A stretch of DNA of 64,000 bases from Cryptomeria japonica. Its lineage: Eukaryota > Streptophyta > Pinopsida > Cupressales > Cupressaceae. A program made the position numbers and the translations under genes. This document shows positions 26,012 through 37,702 of the stretch, piece after piece; within the stretch, counting starts at the first letter, position 1; the number at the start of each line of letters is the position of its first letter. Below the pieces are notes generated by a model. That model was not told where the DNA came from. It saw nothing but the letters and a program-made list of their open reading frames with translations, and searched no databases. The DNA lies in the NCBI RefSeq assembly GCF_030272615.1, contig NC_081414.1, forward strand, positions 916,183,648-916,247,647, in the 5' to 3' direction.

Positions 26012-26032
26012 ACATGGAGCATAGATGACACA

Positions 26033-26130
26033 CTCGCCGAAAACTCAGCGAGTGACAAAAACTCGCCGAGTTTTTGGCGAGTTTTTGCCAAAAACTCGCC
26101 CACGTTTCTACATTAGCCGAAAACGGCAAA
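26033..26130 (+). promoter_or_regulatory. Left subterminal repeats of the hAT element
   Basis: Several copies of ACTCGCC, GAGTTTTTGGCGAG and AAAACTCGCC lie here in both orientations. The right subterminal region (about 29749-29830) has TTGCCGAGTTTT, CCCGAGTTTT and GGCGAGTCGAGCC. In hAT elements such motif clusters next to the ends are transposase-binding sites. Confidence 0.65.
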
Positions 26131-26621
26131 AACTGCATTCATTTTTTGTTTTTTGATTGGGTTTTGGTCTGAGAAGGGGGAAGTTCACTTGGAAGGACTT
26201 GCAAGGTGATTTGGAGTGATTTTTGAGTGATTCCAAGTGGATTTGAAGGCGATTTGAAGGGAAAATCAGATTCCCAAGTTAGTTTTTTTTTTTTTTTCTA
26301 TGTTTTTTTAAAACAATTTGTTTATTTTTCGTTACATTTGGATTGCTTAGAAATGATTCCTAGGTAGCCTCAATCATTTCTAAGTTATTTGCACAAGATT
26401 TAACACTAGATTCGACAAGTTTTTTTGAATTTTCACATTTTTTTTGAAGAATCTAGTTTTCAAAAAAAAAAATTCAAACCCTACTTTTTTTTTTTAAAAA
26501 CTTAGAATGATGTCTAAATTTATTTAAACTAATGTAGATAGGTTGCTTAGTGCTGAATTGTTTAACTAGAATGTTAATTTTTTTTTTCACTTTGTATGTG
26601 TAGGTTAAGTAAGCATTAATC

Positions 26622-29240
26622 ATGGCAAGGGAGCAATGGCCACTAGATCCATGCCCATCTGGATATAAAGGCACCCGTCCTAGAGGTGCTAGAGATGGGG
26701 CATGGAGGTATGCCTATGAGGGACCCGATCCTGGGTCAATTATATGCATAAAGTGTGAGAAAATACTTCATGGAGGCATCAACCGCCTCAAATACCACCT
26801 TGCAGGAATAGATAGGCATGATGCTAGAGCATGCCCTGGGACCAATGAAGAAATAAAAAGACAAATGAATGCCCTACTTGCAGCTAGGGAAGAGAAGAAA
26901 TTACAAAGGGAGAGGGCAAAGCTAGCCATGAGATCAACCATAGTTGAATCTCAAGGTGTTTTTGTTGACCTTGAAGAGGAACAAGAAGCACTTGAGGGCA
27001 TAGTGGGCTCTCGGCGTGGCCCACGTATCCGCAAACCCACCATCACCTCGCCCATTACTTCTGCTTCCTCTAGTAGAGTACCTGGTACTGTTCCACTTCC
27101 ATCACCACGATCAGGGTCCATAGGTGATTTTTTTGTGCCAAGGAACACACCTGGAGCACAACCATCATTAGAGGCCACTGGATGGAATAAGGAGGTACAT
27201 GAGAAAACTAACATTGCAATAGCTGATTTTTGGTACTTCAAAAACATTGCATTCAATGTGGCGGAGAATGCTTATTGGCTGAATTTGGTGACTGCTATGA
27301 CAGTTTCAGGAAAGGGGTACAAGGCCCCTTCTCGCAGGGATTTGAGTGGGAGGTTAGTATATTACTACATAGTCCACTTGATTTCATTTTTAATTATTTT
27401 TTAGATTTCTTGTTTATTAAATCAAAATTGTGACTAAGACCTAATTTCACTTTGCACTTACAGGTTGCTCACAAATGCAGTTGCTAGGGCAAGAGAAGTG
27501 ATGGAGGATCAAAAAATTGAATGGGCAAATTATGGCTGCACCATTCTTTCTAATGGGTGGACAGATGGCAAGAACCACACCATCATCAATTTTTTGGTCG
27601 CTTGCAAGGACAATGGAGTGTTCTTGAAATCTGCTGATACCTCCAGCAAGGTGAAAAATGCAGAAACATTGGCTGGAATGTTGGAGCATGTCGTCATGGA
27701 GGTGGGGGTAGAGAATGTGGTGCAAATCATCAAAGATAATGCAGCAGCATATGTGTCAGTAGGTAGAATCCTTTTGAATTATCACATTTAGGCATTAGCA
27801 ATATTTTCATTTGTTGTGGCTTTGTCTTACTTGGTTGCATATTTCTTAAGAATAAATTCTTCTTTTGCAGGAAGAATCCTCCAAGAGAGGCACCCCACTC
27901 TTTTTTGGACACCTTGTGCAGCACATGTCCTTGACCTTCTTTTGGAGGACATAGGAAAACTTGAGTGGGTGACTTCAGTTGTGGAAGATGCAAGGAGGAT
28001 CACAAAATATATTTACAATCACCCTTGGGTCCTAAATTTGATGAAACAGCACACCCAAGGGAAAGATTTGGTGAGAGTTGGTGTCACAAGGTTTGCAACG
28101 ATTTTCTTAACGTTGCAAAGCCTTCTTGCTGCATTGACTTCTTTGAAACAAATGTTTGTGAGTGGAGAATGGCTTAACTCACCTTATTCAAAGAAGCCTG
28201 AAGGAGAGGTTGTCGCATGCATAGTCTTCGACAGCCAATTTGCACAAAGGGCTGCAGAGATTGTGAAGGTTGTTACTTCAAAACTTTAATTTTTAAATTT
28301 TAGTTATTCTTGATTCAAGTCTCTCATTACTAATTTGTAACTTCATTATTTAAATTTTAATCTTTTTGTAATTTGTATTTTTCAATTGTAGGTGTCAGAG
28401 CCCTTGGTTCGAGTTCTTCGCTTGGTGGATGGGGATAAAACCCCAATGGGATATCTTTATGAGGCCATGGATAGGGCCAAGGAGTCTATCAAAAATTACT
28501 ACAAGGGGGATAGGCTCAAATTTGATCCCATTTGGGAAATTGTTGATAGGAGGTGGAACAATCAGCTCCACCAACCCATTCATGCAGCAGGGTACTTCCT
28601 CAACCCTCGTTTTAGGTTCGGGGGTTCTTACTCAAATTCGAATGGAGAAGTCATGGAGGGCCTCATTACATGCATTGAGAGGATGGTACTTGATGTTGAG
28701 GAGAGAGACCTCATTGTGAGTGAGCTCCAAAATTATGAGGGAGGAAGGGGTAAGCTATTCTCTTCAGAGCTGGCTAGGAGAGGAAGAACCACTCAAACCC
28801 CAAGTATAACATTTGCCATTTGGATTTTGGGATCTAAAGACTAAAATGATTGATAAATTATGTTCTCTTTTCTCTTTGCTTTCTAACTTTTCCATTTTAT
28901 TTATTTTGCAGATGCTCGGTGGCAAAATTGGGGTGGAAACACCCCACATCTCAAAAAATTTGCCCTCAGAGTCTTATGTCAGCCTTGCAGTTCATCCAAT
29001 TGTGAGCGCAATTGGAGCTTGTTTGAAGCAATCCACATGAAGAAGAGGAGCAAGTTAGTGCAGAAACGGCTCAATGACCTTGTCTACGTGCAATATAATC
29101 TTCGATTGCGCATAAGGAAGGTAGAGGAACTAGAAGGTGGTCCAATTGACTTGGATGATATAGATCCTTACAGTGATTGGACATCACAGGAGCAGCCTCC
29201 ATTGTTTTCTGACACTGACATCACTGATATGGAGAGGTAG
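26622..29240 (+). CDS. hAT transposase (BED finger, DUF659, hAT dimerisation), five exons
   Basis: Exons read from splice sites and frame: 26622-27352, 27464-27762, 27871-28268, 28392-28803, 28912-29240. All four introns are GT..AG and join in frame, giving about 722 residues. Residues 38-71 are a BED zinc finger (CIKC at 42-45, then RLKYHL). Exon 2 begins the DUF659 region (ILSNGWTDGKNHTIINF, then DNAAAYV). Exon 3 continues it (WTPCAAHVLDLLLEDIGK). Exon 5 carries the hAT dimerisation region (CERNWSLFEAIHMKKR). The family acts in the nucleus to cut and reinsert its own element. The usual SDGWTD reads SNGWTD, so a likely catalytic Asp is Asn. The frame stops at a TAG (29238) where a CAG is likely original. 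Confidence 0.85.
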
Positions 29241-29498
29241 GCTATGGAGGAGGGGGGTGGATTTGGTTTCAGGCTGGATGACATTGAGGAGGATGAGGAT
29301 GAGGATGAGGATTCATTGCCAGTGCCAGAAGCAGGTGGAGACATAGCTTCATCCAGGATGGAGGATGAGTCTCAATCAGCCATATCGAGCGAGGAGGCAT
29401 AGTCACACCCACAACAGACTTATACGACTAGATAGTCTAGACCCTCTAGTTCTACCTCTCCCCAAGTTTTTGCTAGAGCTAGGAAGAGGAAGTTGTAA
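29238..29498 (+). pseudogene. Former C-terminal tail of the hAT transposase
   Basis: Past the TAG at 29238 the same frame stays open except for TAGs at 29400 and 29433, and ends at TAA 29496-29498. It would add about 86 codons: an acidic part with a DEDEDED run, then a Ser/Gln-rich part ending in a basic RARKRKL. The composition is that of a hAT C-terminal tail. All three TAGs are one C-to-T step from CAG. Confidence 0.6.
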
Positions 29499-29849
29499 TT
29501 GTAATTTGTAATGATGTATTCACTTTTGTTTTTACAAAAACTATTTAGTAATTTACTATTTTGCTTCCAAGCTTCCAGCCATCAGCATTCCTCATGAGGA
29601 TGCGATTTTGTAGACACTTTGCATTTAAATATATCTAGAATCAGCTTGTTTCTTTTGTGTTATCATTTATTGACTCATTGGATGCATCTTCTCATTAAAT
29701 TTTGCAAAAAAAATGCATTTTTTACTAAGTTTAAGCGTGTTTTTAAGTTGCCGAGTTTTGCCGAGTTTTTCCCGAGTTTTCCCCGAGTTTTTTTCCCAAG
29801 GGCTTGGCGAGTCGAGCCGAGTCGCGAGTAGTTCAACTATGACGTGGAG

Positions 29850-30640
29850 TGCTCCCAGGACTCTCACAAATACAAAAGGAAAGGTTCCTCAAATATCCAA
29901 GGCCGGATCAATCTAATGCAGGAATTCAAATTTTGCAAGATGAGAAGACTTGGCATTCATGACCACCAACTGAATACCCAAATAGAAAATTTCACCTACC
30001 AACACTGCTGAAGTGTAGTACCAAGCAGCAGAGTCTACAAATAGCTACGAAGAGGTCATGTAGCCTATCCCAACCATCGACAAGAACAATTAAGGTACCA
30101 ATTTTGCAAATAAGTCTTCACTCAACCACTATTCAAATTTCAAATGTAAATTAGGGAGGAAATTCCATTGTAGTGAAAGTCTATAAATAATGGCTTGCAT
30201 GCCTTTTGCAAGCGAGGAATTTTGAGCAATGAATCTTTTAAACCTAATATATTGATTGTTTCACCAAGGTTGACACTTCGTCAACTGAGCTTTTGAGCCC
30301 AATGTCTAAGTGAATACCGTTTCCTCTTTTTTAATATACAAGAGAACCTCTATGTATGTTTCCAAAATATCTGTCTTCGTCCATTTAATAATTCATGAGC
30401 TTACCACAAAACATGTGATTGTTCAAAGAGACTATTGGCTTGTCCTTGTTCATTGTTACTGCTTGTATACACATTTATATTTGTTGATTATTGTGTTGTG
30501 AGTTCTTGAGCTCTACTCTAGTAGATAAAATTGCAATCTATCCAGTGTGAGCCTTAGTTTTATTTTATTTGCTCCAAAACATTTCTATCTCTATTCACCC
30601 ATCCCTAACACAAACAACTTTAGAATTTAGCCATTAGATA
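29850..30640 (+). other. Possible LTR fragment with TATA box
   Basis: TATAAATA (30182) lies in a promoter-like setting (AAAGTCTATAAATAATGGC) after a ~300 bp stretch that has no coding content, and is followed by a region ending near CACCCATCCCTAACACAAAC. This resembles the U3-R-U5 order of an LTR, but I found no ends or target duplication. The hAT element appears inserted just upstream. Confidence 0.3.
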
Positions 30641-32004
30641 GATAGAGATTTGGCCCTCCAGTCTCAAAGATTGACTTACAAGGAACGCTTTCATTGCAGG
30701 CCTTCATTGCTACCTACAAGGCTTTCTATGTTACTCATCCATATGTGGCACATTGGCCTCCTCAAACTAGACCTTCAAAACAAGTTGACAATTTCTAGTG
30801 CACAGAATTCCATGGCGCACCTCATTTTCGTGACTTTTTAAGATGCCAAGAATAATGTTGAAGAAGCTAGAAAATAGAGATTTCATGTTAAAATTATAAT
30901 CAAGTCGTACTCTCCAATGAGATTTAAGATGAGACGTCGTTCCACTATATGCTTAAGCTGTATGGAAGGATGGCACTAAGATGACCATATAGTGTATAGA
31001 CCAGAAATTGTTACCACATGTTGTTTGGTAGGGTCTATCCCATATAGCCCAGGTGGCACCTCCATGTATGGCTTGCAACTTTTCCTCACGTGCAGCCTAG
31101 AATTCGCATGCAGTTTGGTTATTTTCTCTTCATGCAACCTCCTCCCTACATGGCCAACTCTTTCTTTCGTACGGCTTCCTCACGTACTACTCACTTGGTA
31201 CTTCATCTTCTTCCACGTACAACTTCACTTCATCACTTTCATTGTACAACTTGCTCATCGGTGATCTATACAGTGCATTTACTTCATCGTATGGCTTAAT
31301 TGTCTTACCCCTGTACAGATTGACAAGTTCGTACAGCTTGGCTATCTCCTCTGCGTATAGCTAAGAATTATGATTTTTGACATACAACTTGGAAACTGAC
31401 TCCTTGTGTGAGGTTAAGGCTTCCTTCGTCCTTTATTCTCACCTTGTTGTATAACACCCTTCCTCCTCAACCATACGAGATACTTTTCCTTCCTACAATT
31501 TCTCTACTTCCCCAGTTTTGATTTATTTGGTTCGTACAGGTTGCACTCTAGAGATCTGCGATGTAACCCCAAATGCCAAGCTTGTTAACCATGCCTTGGT
31601 TAGATGAACTTGTGACCAACAATGAATCGAACTTTGTGTGTAAGTGCCCTCTCCGTGTAAAGTAAACCTTTTAATCAGTGCCTTTATTAAAATCATGATC
31701 CCTATTCTAATTACATCAGCCAACTATGTAATGCGCTGATTGATTTGCTCCTGACTTCTGACCAATGCATCTAGAAGGAATGCTATTCAATCTAGTTTGT
31801 GGTCCCTATTACCTCCACCTCTTTCTCCCATATTTTCTGAATTTTTTGAATGTTCAGAGTGGTTATCTATTTGTGTTTCCTCTATCAGTACGCCAGCATT
31901 CCCAAAATTCTTCTTCCCGTTTCCTCTGTCTTTCCTGGTACCTTCTTTCTCCGTCATTGATGCTCATACGAGTTCATTACCCATTGGATGGCAAGAAGAG
32001 TTGT
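30641..32004. other. No intact gene; probable internal region of a minus-strand retrotransposon
   Basis: Apart from the repeated KLY remnant, nothing is recognisable. The stretch adjoining 32004 would be the leader and start of gag of the minus-strand element whose primer-binding site is at 32005-32016, but no gag domain could be identified. Confidence 0.3.
31130..31400 (-). other. Decayed minus-strand coding remnant with a repeated KLY motif
   Basis: Read on the minus strand, one frame gives KLY at several points at roughly 10-13 residue intervals (for example SKLYNESDEVKLYVEEDEV) and related KPY/ALY variants, broken by stops. The matching DNA motif is a scattered GTAC(A/G)(A/G)CTT on the plus strand. 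It lies upstream (left) of a minus-strand primer-binding site at 32005, so it may be part of the internal region of that element. No known domain. Confidence 0.25.
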
Positions 32005-32016
32005 GCTCTGATACCA
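32005..32016 (-). other. Primer-binding site (initiator tRNA-Met type), minus strand
   Basis: The minus strand reads TGGTATCAGAGC, the standard sequence complementary to the 3' end of initiator tRNA-Met used by most plant copia and some gypsy elements. One base separates it from the LTR end (TG at 32018 on plus, that is CA on minus). Confidence 0.85.
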
Positions 32017-32017
32017 A

Positions 32018-32280
32018 TGCAACAAGCAGCCCTGTTGTTCTTTTTAATTAAAAAAGCTATGTTATTTTTTTCTTTTTGTTGTTCTTTCAAACTAGACATT
32101 AGATGCACAAGGGGTTTCAATTTTTTGATTGAAATGTTTGATAATAACAGCATATATGATATTATTTGCAGAAGTTATAAATTCTGAAATTGAAGGAAAA
32201 TAACGTGAAATACATAGCAGAAAACTCCAGATTTGAACACAAATCCTAATAATCATTTTTCCCTCAAACTACTAGCTACC
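32018..32280 (-). mobile_element. 5' LTR fragment of a minus-strand retrotransposon
   Basis: Sequence to the right of the primer-binding site, starting TGCAACAAGC on plus, is the 3' end of that element's 5' LTR. It is cut off at 32281 by the start of family-A LTR1. The rest of this LTR was not found. Confidence 0.6.
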
Positions 32281-32764
32281 TGTTGTGACGTAATCACACA
32301 TCACCCCATTGCAAATGGGGACCCCCTTGTTTTCACTTTTTAGGGTAGTGTTTTGGCGTCTTAGGTTTTGTCTCCGGTCTCTCACTTTCGCAAATGAGTC
32401 AAGTTCTTCAAATTCTGAGGGGTCATCAAATCAATAGCGTGAAAACATGATTGAAAGAGTATTTTGATGCCACGGATGTGTGCAGACAAGTCGAAGGAGT
32501 AAAAACGCAATTTTCCGGTATCAATTTTGACAACTTCCTATTTTTTAGGAAATTTATTTATTTTTGTTTTTTGCTTTTTCAAAAAGTTTCATTTTTTGGC
32601 ATTTTGGGGCCAATCCAGGAGCCTGCTTTTTCATTCTACTTTTTTTCTAAAAATAGAAAGTTGCTTTTTTGCTTTTTTTGGCACCGTAGGTAATTTCTGA
32701 GTCAAAAGAAATGTCAGGCCAGTTCATTGTCAGGAATGCTAATGGAAGATCACAAGAAAAAAGG

Positions 32765-32990
32765 CTAAGTATGAAAAACTCCTTGGAAAAATTCCTTGTT
32801 TCCTTGAAAAAATTTCTTGTTTCATTGGAAAAATTCCTTGTTTCCATGGAAGAATTCCAAATTTCCATGGAAAATTCCTTGTTGCACATGAAGTCCACCC
32901 CTCCTTGGTGGAAAATTCCTCAACCAAGCATGAAGTCCACTCTCCCTATTGAGGAAAATCCATAGGTTCACATGAAGTCCGCCCTCGCAA
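32765..32990 (+). repeat. U3 repeat cassette of LTR1
   Basis: Units around GGAAAAATTCCTTGTTTCC (about 20-27 bp) are followed by units around CATGAAGTCCACCC and GGAAAATTCC. The GGAA..TTCC pairing gives short palindromes. This sequence type is absent from the other family-A copies. Confidence 0.7.
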
Positions 32991-35317
32991 CATGGAAATT
33001 CGTTGTCAAGTAGCAAGTCCACCCAAGGTGAAAATAAGAAAATTGGCTAAGTGTTGATGGATTGGAGAAAAATTAAAAAATTTTGGCAAGTGTTGATTGA
33101 TTGGAGAAAGATAAGAAATTTGGCTAAAGTGTTGATGGATTGGAAATAATTCAAATCTAGATAATATTTGCCATGAAGGGAAACTTCAAGAAAAAAATAC
33201 AAGAGTTCACCTTCTTTATAAGCATGAGCATTGGCATTTCATTTTCTGACAAGTCACTTCTCAAGGCTGAAAGTTGAAGCTTAGGAAATAATTTCTTTCA
33301 AAACTGCAAGGCAAATTTCGAAAAAAATTGCAGGTACAAGACAACCTCTAGGAGAATTTCAGGTCAATTTCTACACTTGGAGACAAAGTTGAAAGCAATT
33401 TAAAGAATTTCATTGAAATTCTCAAGGTTTACTAAGGATTGAAGACAACTTTAAGTCAGAATTTCTAATTTTCCAAACTTGCAAGAGAACTTTCACTTCA
33501 GATTCTTCAAATTTTACTCAAGACCATCTTGCTTTTTATGCTTTTATGCAGATCAAACTTAATCTCAATTTCCAAAATTTCACTAAGTCTGATTTTTAGT
33601 TACAATTTCTAGAATTCATAAGTTAAATCAGAATTATCCTTTGAAATTCCATCAAACTTTGCATTCCAGGTTGGAAACAAATATCAAACCCCCTAACTTG
33701 GAAATTTTTCATGTTTTTCAAGTGATAGATGTCGACTCAAGGAGGAATTGCAAGAAAGAAGATGGCAAAGAAATATTCCTTAATCCATAAAGATGGCATA
33801 GGATATCGTTCAGTACAGGTGGCCATTCGAAAAGTTGACAAAACAAAAGAGGACATCATTCCTGAAGGTTACGAACTAATGACTATGGACTTAGGTCCTG
33901 CTAAAAGGAATTGGAAGTCCAAGAGTTAGATGATTCAGTCAAGGTCATCAAGGAGAAGTCTTGGAGAAGATGAAGATTGATGGTGCCAGAATAGAAGAAA
34001 CAATCCAAGCAATTCGAGACAAGGACATGGATGTAGAGAACCTAAAAGCCAAAGTTCAGAGCAACTTCTTCACTTCTACAAATCCAACCCAGAAGCAACA
34101 TTGTAGCAAGGCATCCTCATTTCTATCCATTGAGGATGGTTTTCGAAAACTGGAAATAGATTGGATAGCCACTTTTGCCGCATGAGAAGATGAGATGGAC
34201 CTGATGGAATACAAGGTCGACATTATGCCGAGTGTCATAATGGAAGAGCTCGATCCCATAGTGACTAGGTTCATTGAATTTGCTGCCAAACAAAAGGATA
34301 AGGGATGCCCACTTCAAGAAAAAAGTTGGATTTAATAGTTATTTATTTCTCATTGGTCCGGTTTGGATAACTGTTGTAACTTGCCCTAGTTAGGTTTTAA
34401 TGTTTTAATCTTGGTCGTTGATCCTAAGTTGATCCTAGCCCTTCATTTATTTTGTACTCCTATTTAAGGCTCCTCCCTCTCATTTGTAAAGGGAGAGATT
34501 TCAGAGAAATTGTTGTAGTGATACTTCTTAAGTAATAGACATAATTCATTGTTCAATATGTTGGTGAATCTTTGACCACTTTTGCAAGTTGGCATGGTTT
34601 CTCAGCTCTCATTAGAATAGATTTAATTTCCAAGTTGATAGATTGAATGAAGGATTTGATAAAATTGTTTAATGTGGAGTTGATGTGTTCATACTTTTTA
34701 TAATTGGATGATTTCAATTATTTTGCAAAGCTAGCCTGAACAAGTAAACGAAAACTTAACTTCTATTACTATATTCATTGTTCAATATGTTGGTGAATAT
34801 GAGTGAAATCTTTTGAGCTCCTTAGAAGATAGCACCGATCTTGTGTAGTTGAATTTGGCGAAACAAGAATTGGTTTAAATTCCATTTTTGCAATTTATGT
34901 TTCTAGAGTTCATATGATTAGCTTAAGATTACAATTATCTTCCTAAACCCTCACCCTTTTTTCTCAAGTCTTAGTAGAAGTAAGATTAGAAAGATCTTAT
35001 TGCAAAATCATTCCAAAGTTGCAGAGTTTGCCCCCCTAGACCCCTGGTACTGGTCCGGTCTAGTCTGCCTATGGTCCGGACAGGGTTTGTGATTCATAGG
35101 CCTAGTTCAGACCAGGTTGAACTTAGGAGGACCCAAGTCGAACCCAAGGATCTGATGACCCAAAATTGGTGTTTTTTTTGCAATATTTAATTTTTTTTAA
35201 ATTCACCATATAAAAAAAATTAAAAATATAACCCTAAAAGTGAGTTTTAAAACATTAACTTGGCTCATTTCACACAAGCAACATGACTACATGCAAGGGG
35301 AAACGAAGATGTGAGAT

Positions 35318-35506
35318 ATAGAGCCAGAGCATACTGATTTGGATGCTTTCACTTCTCAGCTTGCTACATTTGATGACTCGGATAGTGAGCAAACTTATAG
35401 TGCAAGTGCAAGTGTAAGTGGCATTGGTATTGATTCATCTAATGTCAATGTCAATGAGGAGGAGGAGAATGAGGATGATGAATTAGAGAATCTATTTGAT
35501 GATTAA
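35318..35506 (+). pseudogene. hAT transposase C-terminal tail fragment
   Basis: An open frame ending at TAA 35504-35506 reads TDLDAFTSQLATFDDSDSEQ, then a Ser-rich stretch and an acidic end (EEEENEDDELENLFDD). This is the kind of tail seen at the C terminus of plant hAT transposases; the catalytic part is gone. Confidence 0.5.
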
Positions 35507-35685
35507 ACTTTAAAATTGTTGAAATTTGAAACAATGATACTTGAATATTTTGTCATTTTGATATTAAACTTGATGTAAATGATGCTGTTATGGTATGATC
35601 ATGATGTTATGATTACAAGTTTATGTTGGTTTTGTTGTTTATATGATGCTATGTGACATGCTAATCTTAATTCATGCTTATAGGC

Positions 35686-35688
<3 letters not shown>

Positions 35689-35717
<29 letters not shown>
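35689..35717. repeat. (AT)n microsatellite
   Basis: About 14 AT dinucleotides in a row within the small hAT derivative. Confidence 0.95.
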
Positions 35718-35722
<5 letters not shown>

Positions 35723-35883
35723 GCCGTACCGGCGTACCGGTTCTCCGAATCCGAACCAGTGCCCAAAACCAAACTGGCAAGTTAGCAAAAAAGAAGAAAG
35801 TTACAAGTGTCACCAATCAGTAGAATCCTTAGATTGATTCACTGCTCGAACAATTATGTAAGTCCCCCTTGAGATTACCAGCA

Positions 35884-36957
35884 AATAGAAAAAGATAATG
35901 AGTTGTACCAACTGCTGTAGCAGTAAATAGTTCTAGAAGCCCCTAAAATCAAAAAACCACACTTCAAAAAGATCAGCAAACGCCAAGGTAATGTTTGAGG
36001 AATGAGTACCAATCCTGGATGCCACCCAAATAACTCCAAACATCCAACAGCCAGCCTTGGAATGGTACGGCCAGCTTGGTGCAACAATAAGACTCTGAAA
36101 TTCTTCCTTAAATCTCCCCAAATCTGCTCAAACAAATCAGAAGTAATCTGCAATAAGCTCTGAAACCTGTAATGCAAGTCACCACAAAGCCCAACTAAGT
36201 CCCCTATATGGAAACTCCAAGAAATCTTCCAGACTATGTCTTCCAACAGCATAGAAGATGTTGATCGTAAAGGTTTTTCGTCCCTACAAACCAAGAAGAA
36301 GCAGCTGCTCCAAAAAACAAACAATATCAACCAAGCATGAATACAAAATGAGTCTCCAAAACCCTTTTTAATATTTTATTCTTTTCTCAAGATGGGGGTT
36401 CACTTTTGCCCTAAAACCCATGCTCAAGTGTGGGAAAATAATATTTGAATTTTATGAATATTCATCTCCTCATGGCTCCTCATTTGAATTTTATTAATAT
36501 TTATCTCCTTATGTCTCCCAAGTTTGGCATCTTCTCGTGTTCCTTCATGGACCTTTTTAACAACATTACTTTATAATATTTTAATAACATAAGTTAAATG
36601 TTAACTTTAATACCTTACGTTATTAAAATAAATACACTGAACCATAAAAAATATCAATTTATCATCATCAAACACCGCCACTAGCACTGCTAAAAATAGT
36701 AAGGTTGATAGTGGCTCTACATGAGGCCCCAACCCGACTTACTAAAAATAGTAAGTGTTAGAAACTCACCAAATAAACTCTTGAAAGAAGCATCAAGCTC
36801 AAGGAGTCTATCAAAACCCAACTGGACTAGAAGATACTACTCCAAGTTTGGATAAACCACTTCCAAAGTCCCTTAATCAACACACATTAGCCTACAGGAA
36901 CTCCAATAGATAGGCTAACAGTTTTCCAAGTCAACTGGTTAGGAAGGGGACATTGCA
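35884..36957 (-). mobile_element. Family-B (gypsy-type) LTR fragment
   Basis: On the minus strand it starts TGCAATGTCCCC at 36957, close to the family-B start TGTAATGTCCCC. A TATA box (minus-strand CATATAGG, near 36212) and a paired block (TAGCCTAT.. and GTAGGCTAA, about 36890-36920) match the copy at 41175-42686. Its left limit is unclear: the sequence switches from LTR1 U5 at about 35883. The minus-strand frame at 35875-36330 has no domain and I do not call it a gene. Confidence 0.45.
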
Positions 36958-37702
36958 TTGCTACCTTATATTCTCCTTCAATGGGCGATAATGCAACCGT
37001 GTTTTGTAGCTTGCTCTAACAAGAAATTACTCCTACTTTCTTGTATCAACTGATCTAGTCCAATCAAAATAAATATACCTATCAACATGAAGTCAACAGA
37101 TTGCTCATATAGAATGCCAATGTCAAGGGATCCTTTGACATGTTGCAAGACTCATTTTTTAGCTCTCCAATGTTCCTCTTGAGATTTAGACATGAAACAA
37201 GGTAGACAACCTATTTTAAAACATAGATCTAGTCTTAGTATTAGTAAGATAAATCAAACTACCAACCAATTATTAAAACATTGTTGCACTACCCAATGAT
37301 GAAACAATGTTGGTTGGGAGCTTGATCCCAACTTCCATAGGCGTAGATGTAGGATTACATCCAGTCATTCAAAATTTTGTTAAAAGCAATTTGGCATACT
37401 TAGTTTTTGATACAAAGATCTTATGATCAGTTTGCCAAAATTCTACACCTAAACAATATTGAATCAGACCTGATTTTGTCATTTCAAAAGAAAAACATAT
37501 ATCATGTTTCATTTGTTCAATTAAAATAGGACTACTTCCAATGATGGCAAGATCATCAACATAGACAATTAAGATCACTATGTTGCCACCATTGATTTTG
37601 ACACAATGAGTGGATTCAAAATAGGTTTTTTTGAAACCAAAATCTTTCAGATATTGATCAATTTTAAAGTACTAGGCTCGAGGAGCATGCTTAATTCTAT
37701 TC
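36958..37702 (-). pseudogene. Copia reverse transcriptase / RNase H fragment, minus strand
   Basis: The minus strand reads IKHAPRA (about 37690), then FGFKKT, then YVDDLAIIGSS with the catalytic YVDD, then GLIQYCLGVEF, and further on GSLIYLTNT, DWTRSVDTRK and SKLQNTVALSPIEGEYKVAM, which belong to the RNase H part of copia pol. Stops and shifts break it. It is cut at 37702 by LTR2 and at 36958 by the family-B LTR sequence, directly after EYKVAM. Confidence 0.8.

Larger units (their letters stand above)
26020..29841 (+). mobile_element. hAT transposon, 3.8 kb, with inverted ends and 8-bp target duplication
   Basis: The left end CATAGATGACACACTCGCC matches the inverted right end (minus strand CATAGTTGAACTACTCGCG) at 14 of 19 positions. 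It is flanked by ACATGGAG (26012-26019) and ACGTGGAG (29842-29849), an 8-bp duplication with one change at a CG site; 8 bp is the hAT length. Inside each end are repeated CTCGCCGAG / TTTTGCCGAG motifs. Between them lies a five-exon transposase gene. All parts of an autonomous element are present, though the transposase probably no longer works. Confidence 0.9.
35043..35765 (+). mobile_element. Deleted hAT derivative
   Basis: The left end has GGTACTGGTCCGG and the right end, inverted, GGCACTGGTTCGG: a 13-bp terminal match with two changes. Only a short part with transposase C-terminal coding sequence remains inside. It interrupts the U5 of LTR1. An 8-bp target duplication was not visible, so ends are approximate. 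It is unrelated in its ends to the hAT at 26020. Confidence 0.5.
32281..35883 (+). mobile_element. Family-A LTR1, broken
   Basis: Begins TGTTGTGACGTAATCACACA followed by CCCCATTGCAAATGGGG, the family-A start. A TATA box (TATTTAAG, 34461) and the family mark CATTTGTAAAGG follow. The U5 is recognisable up to about 35030, where a small hAT derivative (35043-35765) interrupts it. A U5 piece (TGTAAGTCCCCCTTGAGATT, about 35856) follows, and the copy then breaks off at 35883 before its end. U3 up to the TATA is 2180 bp. The open frame at 33729-33929 and the similar ones nearby have no known domain. Confidence 0.75.

Noticed and set aside
31765-32187. 140-codon plus-strand open frame
   Set aside because: It crosses a minus-strand primer-binding site and LTR end, so it cannot be a single old gene. 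Its hydrophobic composition comes from T-rich DNA.
35875-36330. 151-codon minus-strand open frame
   Set aside because: No domain recognised; it lies in a probable LTR fragment and overlaps a minus-strand TATA region.
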